A DNA stretch of 64,000 nucleotides. It comes from Paguma larvata (Eukaryota; Chordata; Mammalia; Carnivora; Viverridae). The notes beneath the pieces were generated by a model that was given only the letters and a program-made list of their open reading frames with translations, had not been told where the DNA came from and ran no database searches. The DNA lies in assembly GCA_030068075.1 (NCBI GenBank), contig CM057839.1, positions 54,030,960 to 54,094,959 of the forward strand, given 5' to 3'. Each line of letters opens with the position of its first letter. Positions within the stretch are counted from its first letter, which is position 1. This document shows positions 1 through 10,809 of the stretch, piece after piece. The position numbers were made by a program, and so were the translations under genes.

Positions 1-10
1 TCTGTCTCTC

Positions 11-43
<33 letters not shown>

Positions 44-90
44 ACTAAAATAAATAAATGTTAAAAAATATATTTTTAAATTAAAAAATA
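1..90 (+). mobile_element. CAN-SINE tail (left edge)
   Basis: The window opens inside the CT-rich block of a tRNA-Lys-derived CAN-SINE, followed by AAATAAATG and an A-rich tail. The tRNA-like head lies outside the window. Confidence 0.75.
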
Positions 91-887
91 AAAAGGAAAA
101 AAACAATCTACGCTCAGGATTCCGACACCAAATATGTGGGGTTTTCTCCACACCAAGAAATTTTCTAATTCTCCGTGGACACTAGGTAAGCGTCCTACAA
201 TTCAATTCAGATCTGACACTATCTATCCAGAGTGAGCTTCAAATGCCACAGGTTAAGGGCTGTCCCACAAGACTGCCCCCTCCTCAGAAACCAAACACCA
301 AGTTCTAGGCTGCTACATGTACTTCTGACTGAGGGAGTCTCATGATCCTCTTCTCAGGTTTAGTGACTTGCTAGAATGGTTCGCAGAAGTCAGAGACACG
401 TTTTACTCACTATTACTGGCTTGGTATGGAGGGATATAACTCAGGAACGGCCAAATGGAAGAGCCGCGTAGGACAGGGTATGCGGGAGGAATGTATGTGG
501 AGAGAGCGTCCGGGCCCTCTCTGGGCACGCCACCCTCTCGGTGTCTCCATGGATTCACTGACCCAGAAGCTCTGGGGAATCCTGTCGTTTAGGGTTTTTA
601 CGGAGGCTTCACTGCCCTGGTTAATTCATTATCCAATGCGGGGGGGGGGGGGGTGAGGGGGGCGGGGGGGGGGGGGGGGGGGGGAGGGAGATTTGAAAGT
701 TCCAACCCTCTAACAATCAGCCCCTATCCTCTAAGCCTCTCAGCCTATGACTCAGGAAGTTACATGGGTTTTAGAAGCTCTGTGCCAGGCACTGGGAGTA
801 CAGACCAAATGCTTATTTCTTTTCACGTCACATCTCAAGATAATCATGTCCCAAACTGAAGATTCGTGATCTTTCTCCCGAAAATAT
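91..887. other. no gene seen; contains G-tract
   Basis: No recognisable gene or repeat except the G-tract at 640-690. Reading frames here are under 80 codons and resemble nothing known. Confidence 0.6.
640..690 (+). repeat. interrupted poly-G tract
   Basis: Runs of about 14, 6 and 21 consecutive G, broken only by T, A and C, give around 45 G in 51 bases. The length is likely to vary and the strand could form G-quadruplexes. Confidence 0.9.
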
Positions 888-1093
888 TTAAAAATGTTTA
901 TTTATTTTGAGAGAGAGAGAGAAAGAGAGAGCACGCGCGCACACCAGCGGGGCAGAGAGAGGAGAACGGATTATCTGAAGCGGGCTCAGGACTGACAGCA
1001 GAGAGCCCGATGCAGAGCCGGAACTCATGAACCATGAGATCATGACCTGAGCCGGAGTCAGATGCTTAACCAAGTGAGCCACCCAGGTGCCCC
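888..1093 (-). mobile_element. CAN-SINE
   Basis: Antisense copy. The plus strand starts with ATGTTTATTTATTTTGAGAG, runs through the GA-rich block and ends GAGCCACCCAGGTGCCCC, the complement of the SINE head. Confidence 0.92.
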
Positions 1094-1139
1094 TCTTTCT
1101 CCCCAAATTAATCAGTATTGTCAGTATCCACCCACCCAC

Positions 1140-1390
1140 CCAGGACCATCTGGACCCCAGGAGGCATTTACACGGCCGTCCTCCAGGCCTGGAATGCTTC
1201 CCCCTACTCGATACCTGATTGGCTTCCCCTCATCTTTCAGACTTCAGCCGAAACGTCACTTTGTCAAAGAAGCCTTCCCTTTCTCAGTCTAAAGACCCCT
1301 TCCCAGTCTAAACGATAGTCTCTCATGTTCCCTATACACTTCGTGATCGCACTTATCACAGTTTTTAGTAATGTTTGATAATGATTTCTT
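1140..1390 (+). mobile_element. L2 fragment
   Basis: The phrase GGCCTGGAATGCTTCCCC, then a cytosine-rich stretch ending in CTTATCACAGTTTTTAGTAAT, follows the L2 3' noncoding region in sense. It is old and diverged. Confidence 0.65.
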
Positions 1391-1568
1391 TGCTCTCTGG
1401 CTCCGCAGCTGGTATGAAGGGGTGAAGAAACCATGTTTCTGACTCCTCCTGTGAGTGCCCAGCACAGTGCCTCCCGCAACGTGGCCGCCCCGTGTTTGGT
1501 GGGAAAATGAGTAAATATCTGTGTGTTGTTGGTTTTTTTTGTCTGTCTATATCTGTGTGTTGTTGGTT

Positions 1569-1781
1569 TTTTTTTTAATGTTTGTTTATTTTTGAGAGTG
1601 AGAGTGAGAGAGAGCATGAGCGGGGGAGGAGCAGAGAGAGGGGGAGACATAGACTGCAAAGCAGGCTCCCGGCTCTGAGCTGTCAGTACAGAGCCCTATG
1701 TGGGGCTCAAACCCATGAACCATGAAATCATGACCTGAGCCGAAGTTGGACACTCAACCGACTGAGCCACTCAGGAGTCCC
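1569..1781 (-). mobile_element. CAN-SINE
   Basis: Antisense SINE ending GAGCCACTCAGGAGTCCC. A TCTGTGTGTTGTTGG-like word precedes it twice (1517 and 1551) and a shortened form follows it at 1782, consistent with a target duplication plus a local duplication. Confidence 0.9.
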
Positions 1782-2102
1782 TCTGTGTTTGTGCTTTTTA
1801 AAGTAAACTCCCCAGAAATTGTTCTCCTAGATGATAATTTATGTTTCCTCACAGAATGGTCGTGCGGCCAAATAAATTTGATAAACAATTGACTTAATGT
1901 TAAGCAGGTTTCCGTACTGCAGGATTTCGCAGAGTCTGTAATTCCTTACACAACACTATGAATATAGTACTTCAGAGGGAAAATGAATGTGAGGTTTATC
2001 CAGCAAGTTAAATTGTAAGACCGTTATTTATCAGACTGTCTTTCAAGATGTGTGTTCTGTGGACCATATCAGGGGAAGTTCTAGCCAACAGGAATCTAAC
2101 TT
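1782..2102. other. no gene seen
   Basis: AT-rich DNA with no coding signal or repeat I can name. Confidence 0.5.
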
Positions 2103-2119
2103 AATAAATATTCTTTTTA

Positions 2120-2546
2120 GGGGTGCCTGGGTGGCTCAGTCAGTTAAGCATCTGACTCTGACTCAGGTCATGATCTCACCATTTGTGAGTTCGAGCCCCA
2201 CGTTGGGCTCTATGCTGAAAGCATGGAGTTTGCTTGTGACTTCTCTCTCTTCTCTCTGTCCCTCCCCAGCTTTCTCTCTCCTCTCTCAAAAAATAAACAT
2301 TAAAAATAATTTTAAGGGGTGCCTGGGTGACTCAGTTGGTTAAGCGTCCGACTTAGGCTCAGGTCATGATCTCGCAGTTTGTGGGTTCGAGCCCCATGTT
2401 GGGCTTGGTGCTGACAGCTCGGAGCCTGGAACCTACTTTGGATTCTGTGTCTCCACCTCTCTCTGCCCCTCCCATGCTCAAGCTCTGTCTCTGTCTGTCA
2501 ATAATAAATAAACGTTAAAAATTTTTTTTTAATTTTGATAATAAAA
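2120..2546 (+). mobile_element. two CAN-SINEs in tandem
   Basis: Two sense SINEs abut, with heads at about 2120 and 2316. The pair is flanked by one target duplication, AATAAATATTCTTTTTA at 2103-2119 and the same word with one mismatch at 2547-2563. The second therefore probably inserted into the tail of the first, or the pair arrived together. Confidence 0.9.
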
Positions 2547-2564
2547 AATAAATATTCTCTTTAA

Positions 2565-2660
2565 AAAGTATAGAACTGTGAACTCATAAACGAAGGTTGT
2601 TTTAAGTTGCTAAGTTTGTGGTAATTTGTTACATAGCAATAGAAAACTACTACCTGCATG
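2565..2660 (+). mobile_element. old dispersed repeat 3' end
   Basis: A stretch around TTGTTTTAAGTTGCTAAG and GTAATTTGTTAC resembles the terminal part of the repeat at 20185-21175, which has the matching phrase about TTGTAAGCCACC. Probably LTR-derived; family unresolved. Confidence 0.5.
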
Positions 2661-2917
2661 AAAAGGGAATAATAATAATACGAGAAAGCTTTCATGTCAG
2701 ACGTGCTGCTGGATTGCAGGTGGAGCTACATCTGTCTCCATGTCAAGGTATTATATGTACAGATAATGTGGAAGATTCTGGAAGAGTCTGTATTCTTGCA
2801 TAGTAAAGAGCTCAGTTTTGAAATCTAAGTAACCAGATTTAAATCACGACTCCACTTCTTACAAGTTGTTTGATATTCCATAAACTACATAACAGCTAGG
2901 GATATTGTGAAAAGTAA

Positions 2918-3835
2918 ATGAAATATACATACCTATTAGAATGGCCAAAATTTGGAACATGGGTGAAAGCAAATACTGGCAAAGATTTGGAGGAAAAGAA
3001 TTCTCATTCATTGCTGGTGGAAATGCAAAATGGTACCGCCACTTTGCAAGACAGTTTGACTGTTTCTTACAAAATGAAACGTATCTTTACCATACAAAGC
3101 CAGAAACTGCACTTCTTGGTATCTACGCAAAGGGACTGAAAATCTACGTCTACACAAAACCCTGTACATGGGTGCTTTCAGCAGCTTTATTTATATTGCT
3201 GAAACTGAGAAGCAACCACGGTGTCCTTCAGTCGGCGAATGGGCCAGATAAACTGTGGTCCATCCACGTACTGGAACATTGGCCAGCACTAAAAATAAAT
3301 GAGCTGTCAAGCCACGAAGAGACATGGAGGAACCTTAAATATATATTACTAAGTGAAAGAAGTCAATGTGAAAAGGCTACATACTGTATGATCCCCACTA
3401 TATGATATTCTGGAAAAGACAATATTGTGGAGACAATAAAAAGATCAGGGGTTGCCGGAGTTGAGAGTGTGGGGAGTGACGAATATACAGAGGACAGACG
3501 ATGTTTAGGGCAATAAAAAAACTTGCTCCCTGGGGCGCCGAGGTGCTCAGTCAGTTGAGCATCCGACTCTTGATTTTGGCTCAGGTCATGATCCCAGCAT
3601 CGTGAAATCGAGCCCCATGTTGGGCTCCATGCTGAGCATGGAACCTTCTTAGGATTCTCTCTCTCCCTCTGCCTCTCTCCCCGACTTGTGCTCTCCCTCT
3701 CTCTCTCAAAATAAAAATAAACAAATAAGTACTCTGCACTGTATGACGTTATAACGATAGATATATGTCATTATACATTCGTCTAAACCCATAGAAAGTA
3801 CAATAGACTGAAGCGAGGTGGACTTCTTCATCCTG
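2918..3835 (+). mobile_element. L1M 3' end, split by SINE
   Basis: Ancient L1. It begins with the end of the reverse-transcriptase reading frame (CTATTAGAATGGCCAAAAT, then typical ORF2 C-terminal phrases) and continues into the 3' noncoding part (ATGATATTCTGGAAAAGAC). A SINE at 3532-3728 interrupts it, after which the L1 resumes with ACTCTGCACTGTATGACGTT. The 154-codon frame at 2941-3405 lies in this relic and is not a host gene. Confidence 0.85.
3532..3728 (+). mobile_element. CAN-SINE inside L1M
   Basis: Sense SINE with head GGGGCGCCGAGGTGCTCAG and tail ATAAAAATAAACAAATAA. It splits the surrounding L1 3' noncoding region. Confidence 0.92.
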
Positions 3836-4441
3836 ATTCTTGGGTCTATTTTCATCCCACTGAGAAATAACAAAGAATATTAACATTTAGTGGGTTACTA
3901 GAAGAAGACGACTTCATGAAAGCATCTGAATAAGAAAAGACAGAGGAAAGGCAATTAAAATTTTTTTAACTTTGGAAGAGAAAATTTTAAAGAGGGAGTA
4001 ATTACTATGTCTAGTGCTACACCGAGTACACCTAATGTGTCCATTGCGTTTGGAAATTGCAGCATTACTTTCAGTAAGAGGAAATCACAAAGAAATTAGA
4101 AAATACTTAGAGATAAAAGAAAATGAAAACAATTTGAGTCTGCATATTTGCTGCAAGGGAAATGAATAGCTCTAAACACCTTTTAGAAAGAAGAAATCTA
4201 ATAAGCTAGGCTGTCACCTCATGACATTGGAAAAAGAAGGGCAAATTAAACCCGAAACAAGCAGAGAAAGGAAATAATCAGAATTAGAACAGAAACTAAT
4301 TAAGTAGACAATAGAAAAACAACAGAGAAAAGCAATGAACTCAAAAATTGGTTCCTTGAAGAGATCAACATAATTGGCAAATCTTTAGCTAGAGTGGCTG
4401 AGGGAAAAGAAGGGAGATTCAAATTATTAGAATCAGAAATG

Positions 4442-4589
4442 AGGGCACCTGTGTGGCTCAATCAGTTAAGTTTCTGACTCTTGATTTCAGCTCAGGTCAT
4501 TGTATCACGGTTGTGAGATAGAGCCCAATGTCGTTGCTTGGGATTCTCTCTCTCCCTGTTCCTCTGCCCTCCCCCACTTGCACTCAAGA
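4442..4589 (+). mobile_element. CAN-SINE, 3' part replaced by microsatellite
   Basis: Head GGGCACCTGTGTGGCTCAATC and the CT block are present. The A-rich tail has become a purine microsatellite. Confidence 0.88.
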
Positions 4590-4690
4590 AAGGAAGGAAG
4601 GAAGGAAGGGAGAGAGGGAGGAAGGAAGGGAGGGAGGAAGGAAGATGGTAGGGAGGGAGGAAGGGAGGGAGGGAGGAAGGAAGAGGGAGA
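4590..4690 (+). repeat. (GGAA)n microsatellite
   Basis: Imperfect GGAA/GGGA tandem repeat of about 100 bp. Reading frames here on both strands are low-complexity artefacts. Confidence 0.95.
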
Positions 4691-4695
4691 CATTA

Positions 4696-5025
4696 TGGGG
4701 CACCTGGCTACCTTTGTTGGAACACCATGCAGCCCTTGATCTCAGGGTTGTGAGTTCAAGCTTCACGTTGGGAATAGAGCTTACTTTAAAATAAATAAAT
4801 AAGGGCACCTGAGTGGCTCAGTCGGTTGAGCATCCGACTTCAGCTCAGGTCATGATCTCACAGTCTGTGAGTTCAAGCCCCGTGTCGGGCGCTGTGCTGA
4901 CAGCTCAGAGCCTGGAGCCTGCTTCAGATTCTGTGTCTCCCTCTCTCTCTGACCCTCCCCCACTCATGCTTTGTCTCTCCTGCTCTCGAAAATAAAGAAA
5001 AACATAAAATAAATAAATATAAAGA
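4696..5025 (+). mobile_element. old and young CAN-SINE in tandem
   Basis: A short older-type CAN-SINE (4696-4802, with ATCTCAGGGTTGTGAGTTCAA and no CT block) is followed directly by a full younger-type copy with head at 4803. Confidence 0.88.
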
Positions 5026-5200
5026 CTGATATATTCAAAATCTACAAAAGAAGAAAAAGAAAGAAGGGACTTTGCTATTGACCCTCTTGAAATGAAAGAA
5101 TGAAAGAATTTTTAAGAGTCAACAAATTAGAAAAGTCAGAAGAGATGGTCAAATTCCCAGAGACACAGAAAATATCAAAACTGACTCAAGAAGAGCTAGC

Positions 5201-5439
5201 AGTGAGCCTTAAAGCCTGATGGGTGCTGGGGAGGTGAGGAAGGGGCAGATGCGCATGGACTATTCTTTGAAGAAGGTTGGCTAGGAAGGGAAAGAGGGAG
5301 ATATGGTTACTAAAGCGGGATGTGGCCCACAGAGTCGGGGTTTCTTTTTTCTTTTACTTTCTTTTTTTTTTTTTTTTGCTCTGTTTCCAGGTTGCAGAAA
5401 CTAACTTTGTTTCTTCCTTCCTTCTTTTCTTTCTTTTAA
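5201..5439. other. no gene seen
   Basis: Unassigned sequence with a T-rich run at about 5340-5380. Confidence 0.5.
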
Positions 5440-5526
5440 GTAGGCACCATACCCAACATGAGGCTTGAACACACAATCCAGAGATCAAGAGTTACATGCC
5501 CTACCAACTGAGCCAGCCAGGCCCCC
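5440..5526 (-). mobile_element. old-type CAN-SINE
   Basis: Antisense short form. The plus strand reads AACATGAGGCTTGAACACAC and ends AACTGAGCCAGCCAGGCCCCC. Confidence 0.8.
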
Positions 5527-5949
5527 TTAGGATGCAGAAATTTGAACATAGCTGAATAATAAAAGACCAATGGAGATGAGAGGTTGAGGACATAAGAGGA
5601 GAAAGAGGAACAGGAGGTGGCATGAGGTGGGATGGTATCCAGAAGGAAAAGTCAATGCCCTGCCTGCCCTCAGCCACAAGGACCAGCTGTGGGAAGACAA
5701 ATGGCCTCTACTTGGAAGATCCACAGGGAGGCCATGTCTCCAGGAAGAGTCAGGTTTCTGTCAAGGCAAGAAGGTGCAGGGAGTACAGACTGAGACTATA
5801 TTTTCAAAGAAATAGATGTCCCTGGCGACATAGAGAGAATGATTAAAACAGAGGCCCTGTAGTAGCAGCAGGTGGACATACACCTCGGTCTCAGTCATTA
5901 TAGAAGCCAAACAAAGCTATAATTCATGTCAACTCTGGCAAGAGCGCTA
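5527..5949. other. no gene seen
   Basis: Unassigned, moderately purine-rich sequence. Short open frames lack any recognised domain. Confidence 0.5.
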
Positions 5950-6180
5950 TTCTCCAAATCTTTCTCTTCCCCAATTCTCTAGACTATGTTGAGTGACCCT
6001 CGCCTACCCACATACTACCCTGTGATACTTCTGTTATGGAACTTAATTGCATTGTATCATAATTGTATGTTTACTTTCTTATCTCCCCTACTAGACCATG
6101 ACAGTAATTACTATAATCTTTACATAATGGCTTTTGTAGTTTTCTTTTCTCACTTATTTTTTTTTAGATTTCCAGGTCAG
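5950..6180 (+). mobile_element. L2-like fragment
   Basis: Pyrimidine-rich text with TTATCTCCCCTACTAGACCATGA resembles the sense 3' noncoding part of L2. Heavily diverged. Confidence 0.45.
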
Positions 6181-6184
6181 TAAT

Positions 6185-6424
6185 TATAAAGAGGAACTTT
6201 AAAAAAGCTCTTACTGTAGAAAATTTTAAATATATACAAAAGTGTAGGGAATAGGATAATGACCCTTCTCATCACGCCGATTCAACAATTATCAATCCAT
6301 GACTATTTTTCCTTCATTTATGCTCCCACCCACTCCTCTATCCTGATTATTTGAAGTATTATCGGGGCATCATATTTCATCTGAAATTTTTTAGTGTCTG
6401 TTTCTAAAAGATAATTCTCCATTT
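6185..6424. mobile_element. ancient interspersed repeat, family uncertain
   Basis: AATTTTAAATATATACAAAAGTGTAGGGAATAGGATAATGA and the following segment match a phrase I associate with old L1 noncoding DNA. Orientation and family are not certain. Confidence 0.4.
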
Positions 6425-6440
6425 AAAAACATAACCACAT

Positions 6441-6634
6441 GGGCCGCCTGGGTGGCTCAGTCGGTTGAGCGTTGACTCGATTGCAGCTCAGGTCATGATC
6501 CCAGGGTTGTGGGATTGAGCCCCACGGCGAGCTCCTCACTGAGCATGGAGTCTGCTTAATTTTCTTTCTCTCTTTCTCCCTCTGCCCCTCTACCTGCTCA
6601 TTCTCTCTCTCTCTCTAAAATAAAATAAATAAAT
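6441..6634 (+). mobile_element. CAN-SINE
   Basis: Sense copy. Target duplication AAAACATAACCACAT at 6426-6440 and AAAATATAACCAAAT at 6635-6649, two mismatches. Confidence 0.92.
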
Positions 6635-6685
6635 AAAATATAACCAAATGCTATTATTATATATATTTAAAAATTAACAAGTTCT

Positions 6686-6896
6686 CTTTTTAAAATGATT
6701 TTAATGTTTATTTTTGAGAGAGAGATAGCAAGCTCATGAGAGGGACAGAGAGAGAGAGGGAGACACAGAATCTGAAGCAGGCTCCAGCTCTGAGCTATAA
6801 GCACAGAGCCCGACGTGGGGCTCGAACTCATGAAATGTGAGATGACGACCTGAGCCGAAGTCAGACGCTGAACTGACTGAGCCAGCCAGGCGCCCC
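6686..6896 (-). mobile_element. CAN-SINE
   Basis: Antisense copy with a perfect 17-bp target duplication, AAAAATTAACAAGTTCT, at 6669-6685 and 6897-6913. Together with the sense copy at 6441 it makes an inverted SINE pair about 50 bp apart. Confidence 0.94.
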
Positions 6897-7021
6897 AAAA
6901 ATTAACAAGTTCTTAATGCACCAAATATCAGATGAATGTTTGAATTTCCTTGTTTGGCTCATAAAAAATTGTAAACTTTTTTAAAATTTGTATTTATTTA
7001 TTTTAAAGTATGATTATCTCA

Positions 7022-7339
7022 TTTTTTTAAATGTTTATTTGTGAGCACACACTCACAAATGGGGGAGGGACAGAGAGAGAGGGAGATAGAGGTTCCAAAG
7101 CAGGCTCCATGCTGACAGCAGAGAGCCCAATGCAGGGCTCGTACTCATCAAAGCTAGATCATGACTCAAGCTGAAGTTGGGTGCTTAGCCAACTGAGCCA
7201 TCCAGGTACCCATATTTTTATTTTTATCTTTTAAGATTTTATTTTTTAAGTACTCTCTACACCCAGTGTGAGGCTCAAACCCACTACCCTGAGACCAAGA
7301 GTCGCATGCTCCACAGGCTGAGCCAGCCAGGCACCCCTT
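7022..7339 (-). mobile_element. two adjacent CAN-SINEs
   Basis: An antisense younger-type copy (7022-7211, ending GAGCCATCCAGGTACCC) is followed by an antisense old-type copy (7225-7339, ending GAGCCAGCCAGGCACCCC). Confidence 0.85.
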
Positions 7340-7745
7340 AAGATTCCTTTTAATATGGAAATTCCCTCTCCCTCTCCTTATTTCTCCATTCAATTTATCT
7401 TTTGAAAATATTGCACAGTTTATCCTAAAGCATTTCCCACAGTACCGATTTTGATGATTGCATTTCTATGGTGTTTTACATATTCCTAAAGAGGATTTTT
7501 TTTAAACATAGTTTACCCTGTTAAAATATACAGCTTAATTCTCACATTCAATTGTTATCATTGTTATCTTAGAACTCTGTGGCTACAAATAATGAGAACC
7601 AACCCAAGCTGTCCTAAGCAAAAAGATGGAACTCTGAAAGCAGCAAACTAGCAAAGGGTGCTGGCTCCCTCCCCACCTCCAGCCCTGCCCTAATACAACT
7701 GGGTTATGGTAATGACTGAGCAACTTCACATATTTACTAAAATTT
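7340..7745. other. no gene seen
   Basis: AT-rich sequence with no recognised repeat or coding feature. Confidence 0.5.
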
Positions 7746-7762
7746 AAAAGGCTTATATTCTA

Positions 7763-8192
7763 GGGGCACTTAGGCGGCTCAGTCCATTGAGTGTCCAACT
7801 CTTGATCTCAGTTCAAGTCATGATCTCACAGTTCGAGGAGGGATCCAAGCCCCACGTGGGGCTCTGCACTGACAGCAAAGGAACCTGCTTGGGATTCTCT
7901 CTTCCCCACCCCTCTCTCTCAAAGTAAATAAATACACTTTAAAAAATAAATAAGGGGCGCCTGGGTGGCTCAGTCGGTTAAGGGGCCGACTTTGGCTCAG
8001 GTCACGATCTCACGGTCTGTGAGTTTGAGCCCCACGTCGGGCTCTTTGCTGATGGCTCAGAGCCTGGAGCCTGCTTCTGATTCTGTGTCTCCCTCTCTCT
8101 CTGCCCTTCCCCTGCTCATACTCTGTCTCTATGTCTCTCAAAAATAAATAAATGTTAAAAAATAATAATAATTAAAAGATAAATAAATAAAC
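7763..8192 (+). mobile_element. tandem pair of CAN-SINEs
   Basis: Heads at 7763 and 7955. One 17-bp target duplication with two mismatches flanks the pair (7746-7762 and 8193-8209). Confidence 0.92.
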
Positions 8193-8194
8193 AA

Positions 8195-8480
8195 AAGGTT
8201 TACATTCTAATAGGGAGAAATAAAAAGTAAAATATATAGAATGTTTGATGGTAAAAATGCTACAGAGAAAAAGTGTATGTATCTGGAAATTACAAAGACT
8301 ATGGAAGAGAGCTCTTTTCCTCACCTCCTTCAGAGAGAGAGAAAGGGATTGTGATCTGGTGCTGGGGGCAGACGGCAGGAGGGCAATCTAGAACTAAAAC
8401 AAGATGATTCCTAGCATGTTGGGGAGGGGAGCATGTCCGGGTTGACTGGAAATCAACCAGAGGTCCGTGACGGTATACTA
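8195..8480 (-). mobile_element. L2 fragment
   Basis: TTACATTCTAATAGGGAGA, then TGTTTGATGGTAAAAATGCTACAG, is the antisense of the L2 3' noncoding region. Confidence 0.6.
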
Positions 8481-8659
8481 TTATACTTGTTTTATGTGGG
8501 GAGTAGATAAAGATCTAACTCATGTAAGAAAGTGATACAACTGGACAGTAAAAAAAAACAAACAATCCAATTTTTAAAATGGGCAGAATAATAATAGATA
8601 TAAAGAATAAAATGTTCTAGATATGATGATGATTGAACAATTCTATAAATTTACTAAAA

Positions 8660-8885
8660 TTAAAAGAACTCACATGCTAACGCAGGGAAATAGACAGTAA
8701 ATAATAAAGGATATGTTTGATGGTAATAAATGCTATAGAGAAAAATAAAAATGAAGCAGAGAAGAGGAATGGAGAGGGTTTGGGGAAGCTATAAGTTTCG
8801 ATAGTGTGGGCAGGAGCAGTTGGAAGAGGAGGACTGGCTTTGTGCTGCTGAGGGAAGATTGTTCCAAGCAAAAACTAAGAAAACA
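8660..8885 (-). mobile_element. L2 fragment, second copy of same segment
   Basis: Repeats the same L2 segment as 8195-8480 in the same orientation (TGTTTGATGGTAATAAATGC), then runs on through GAGGGAAGATTGTTCCAAGC. Either a local duplication or two independent insertions. Confidence 0.6.
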
Positions 8886-9960
8886 ACCCAACAAGCAAAA
8901 ACCAAAATACTATAAACAAATGAGCTGAAGAAATCGGAAAACAAGCAACAGGTCATACCCAAGGAAACCAGAAGAAATCAATAAAAATAAGAGCAGAAAT
9001 TAAGCAGAGAAGATCAAGAAATCACACAGTAGAGAATATCAATGAAGCTAAAAGCTGTTTTTTAAAAAAAAATAACTGGAAAAACTGACGAAGAAAACAT
9101 CACACAAGAAACAATTACAGCATAGAAAACAATAATAGAGTTTAAAATAATAATAAAATAATAAAATAAGTATTGGCAAGCTGGATAAAAGACACATTCT
9201 GAAAAAAAAACATAAAATGCCAAAATTGATACAAGAAGGAAAAGAAACATAAAGACCAATAATAAAGAAATTGACATAATTACTTAGGACATCCCCAATC
9301 TTGCCCCCAGCAAAAAGGCCCTGCTTCTAATGATTTTACTATTGAGTTTTGACAATTTTCAAGGAACAGAAAACAACTATACAGGGGCGCCTGGGTGGCT
9401 CAGTTGGTTAAGCGTCTGACTTCAGCTCAGGTCATGATCTCAAGGTTCATGAGTTGGAGCCCCACATCCGGCTCTGTGCTGACGGGTCGGAGCCTGGAGT
9501 CTGCTTCAGATTCTGTGTCTCCCTCTCTCTCTGCCCCTCCCCTGCTTGTGCTCCGTCTCTCTCTCTCTCTCTCAAAAATAAAAAAAATTTTTTTTAATTA
9601 AAAAAAAAGAAAACAACTATACAAATCATGCCAGAAAACAGAATTAGAGGAATAGCCTCATTTCTTGAGGCTGGTGTTACTTTGACTTCAAACCCAAACA
9701 GTGTCAGGACAAGAAAAAGAAATTATGAGCCCTTTTCACTTTGCAGTACGATGCAAAAAATCTAAAGAGACTATTAACCATCTGAACCCACGAGTATATT
9801 ACAATTAAGAATCATCATGACCAAATATTTATGCTAAGAATGCAAAACCAGGGCAACATTAAACTATCAGTGAGTGACTACCTGGCATATCATAATGCTT
9901 TGTAAATATGAGTTATTTATTGGCTATTAATTAATTTAATTAGTTAAATTAAACTCGTGC
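8886..9960 (+). mobile_element. L1M ORF2 relic, split by SINE
   Basis: A-rich sense L1 coding remains. ATCAATGAAGCTAAAAGCTG lies near 9040 and catalytic-region remains lie at 9624-9960. The SINE at 9384 interrupts it and an antisense LTR follows at about 9964. It probably resumes at 10530. Confidence 0.65.
9384..9607 (+). mobile_element. CAN-SINE with perfect TSD
   Basis: Sense copy with conserved head, polymerase III box A (TGGCTCAGTTGG) and a CT block. Perfect 16-bp target duplication AGAAAACAACTATACA at 9368-9383 and 9608-9623, so a comparatively recent insertion. Confidence 0.95.
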
Positions 9961-9963
9961 AAT

Positions 9964-10523
9964 TGTTGTCAGGTGAACTGGGGAGATCCTGGGCCCTGAG
10001 GTCTCTAACCAGGCAGATCCAAAGGACTCGCGGAAGGTTTTTGGTCATCAAGGGACCGGATTCAAGGACAAACACGCAGCACAGCACATAAGCGGCACAA
10101 GCAGGAAAGTTCATTAAAGCACAAAAGTACACTCTCTGAGATAGGACAGCCTGTGAGTTAGAGCGGTGGCGGGAGGAGAGCGAGGAGAGAGGGAGAGCTA
10201 GCGGGCATGCGCTAATGCAGATGCGCAAGCGCCGAAAAGAGCGAAAGAGCGCATGCAAGGTGGGGTGTGTTTCTTTTATTGACAGTTGTTAACTAGCGGA
10301 CGGAATATGCATTAGTTGGGCGGGAAGCAGCGTTTCAAGCTTTTTCCTCCTAATTTGGCTAAGGGTTGCTTGTCGTGCCATCTGCCATCTTAGGCCTGTC
10401 TGGGTAGATCAGGCTTCTCGTGGAGTGCTATCGGGACCCGCCGGTGACCTTCCCGTTAGCTGGCCGTGACTTCCTCTGCTGGCCGCCAGGTATCGTGTTA
10501 GAACCTAACTGCCTACTCTAACC
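9964..10523 (-). mobile_element. probable solo LTR (class I ERV type)
   Basis: The plus strand starts TGTTGTCAGGTG and could end at ...TAACCCA. Read on the minus strand it has a TATA-like AATAAAAG, a CpG- and pyrimidine-rich central part and a TTTAATGAAC signal before the end. L1M text lies on both sides, as expected for insertion into an older L1. No clean 4-6 bp target duplication, so ends are uncertain. Confidence 0.5.
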
Positions 10524-10529
10524 CAATGA

Positions 10530-10800
10530 CGTTAGAAAACAATTTGATACTATCTTGTAAAGTTGAACATGTGTAGTGGGTAACCTCCAACTCCACAATT
10601 CCACTCCAAGAAATACACCCAAAGGATCGTTACTTACATGCAGTTGTGGGTATATATAATATTCTTAGTAGTTTTTTGTGAAATATTGAAACAGGAAAGA
10701 AAAAAAAGGAAGCACTTTAAGTCTCTATCCTTAGGAAAATAGATAAATCACTTGTGCCATACTCCCACAATGGCCTGCCCTTCAGCAGTGGGGCTGGAGG
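10530..10800 (+). mobile_element. L1M ORF2 C-terminal relic
   Basis: AATTCCACTCCAAGAAATACACCC and TAGGAAAATAGATAAATCAC are typical of the 3' end of L1 ORF2. Probably the continuation of the L1 at 8886-9960. Confidence 0.65.
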
Positions 10801-10809
10801 AAGGAAATG

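Larger units (their letters stand above)
3955..5200 (+). mobile_element. L1M ORF2 relic, split by SINE cluster
   Basis: Adenine-rich sense sequence with the wording of the L1 reverse-transcriptase reading frame at 4050-4441 (for example AAAAATTGGTTCCTTGAAGA). It continues at 5026-5200 after a block of SINEs. Many stops; no function. Confidence 0.7.

Noticed and set aside
2941..3405. 154-codon open frame
   Set aside because: It is the eroded C-terminal part of an L1 reverse-transcriptase frame.
4505..4808. Frames rich in Lys/Glu/Gly or Ser/Leu/Pro repeats
   Set aside because: Translation of the GGAA microsatellite.
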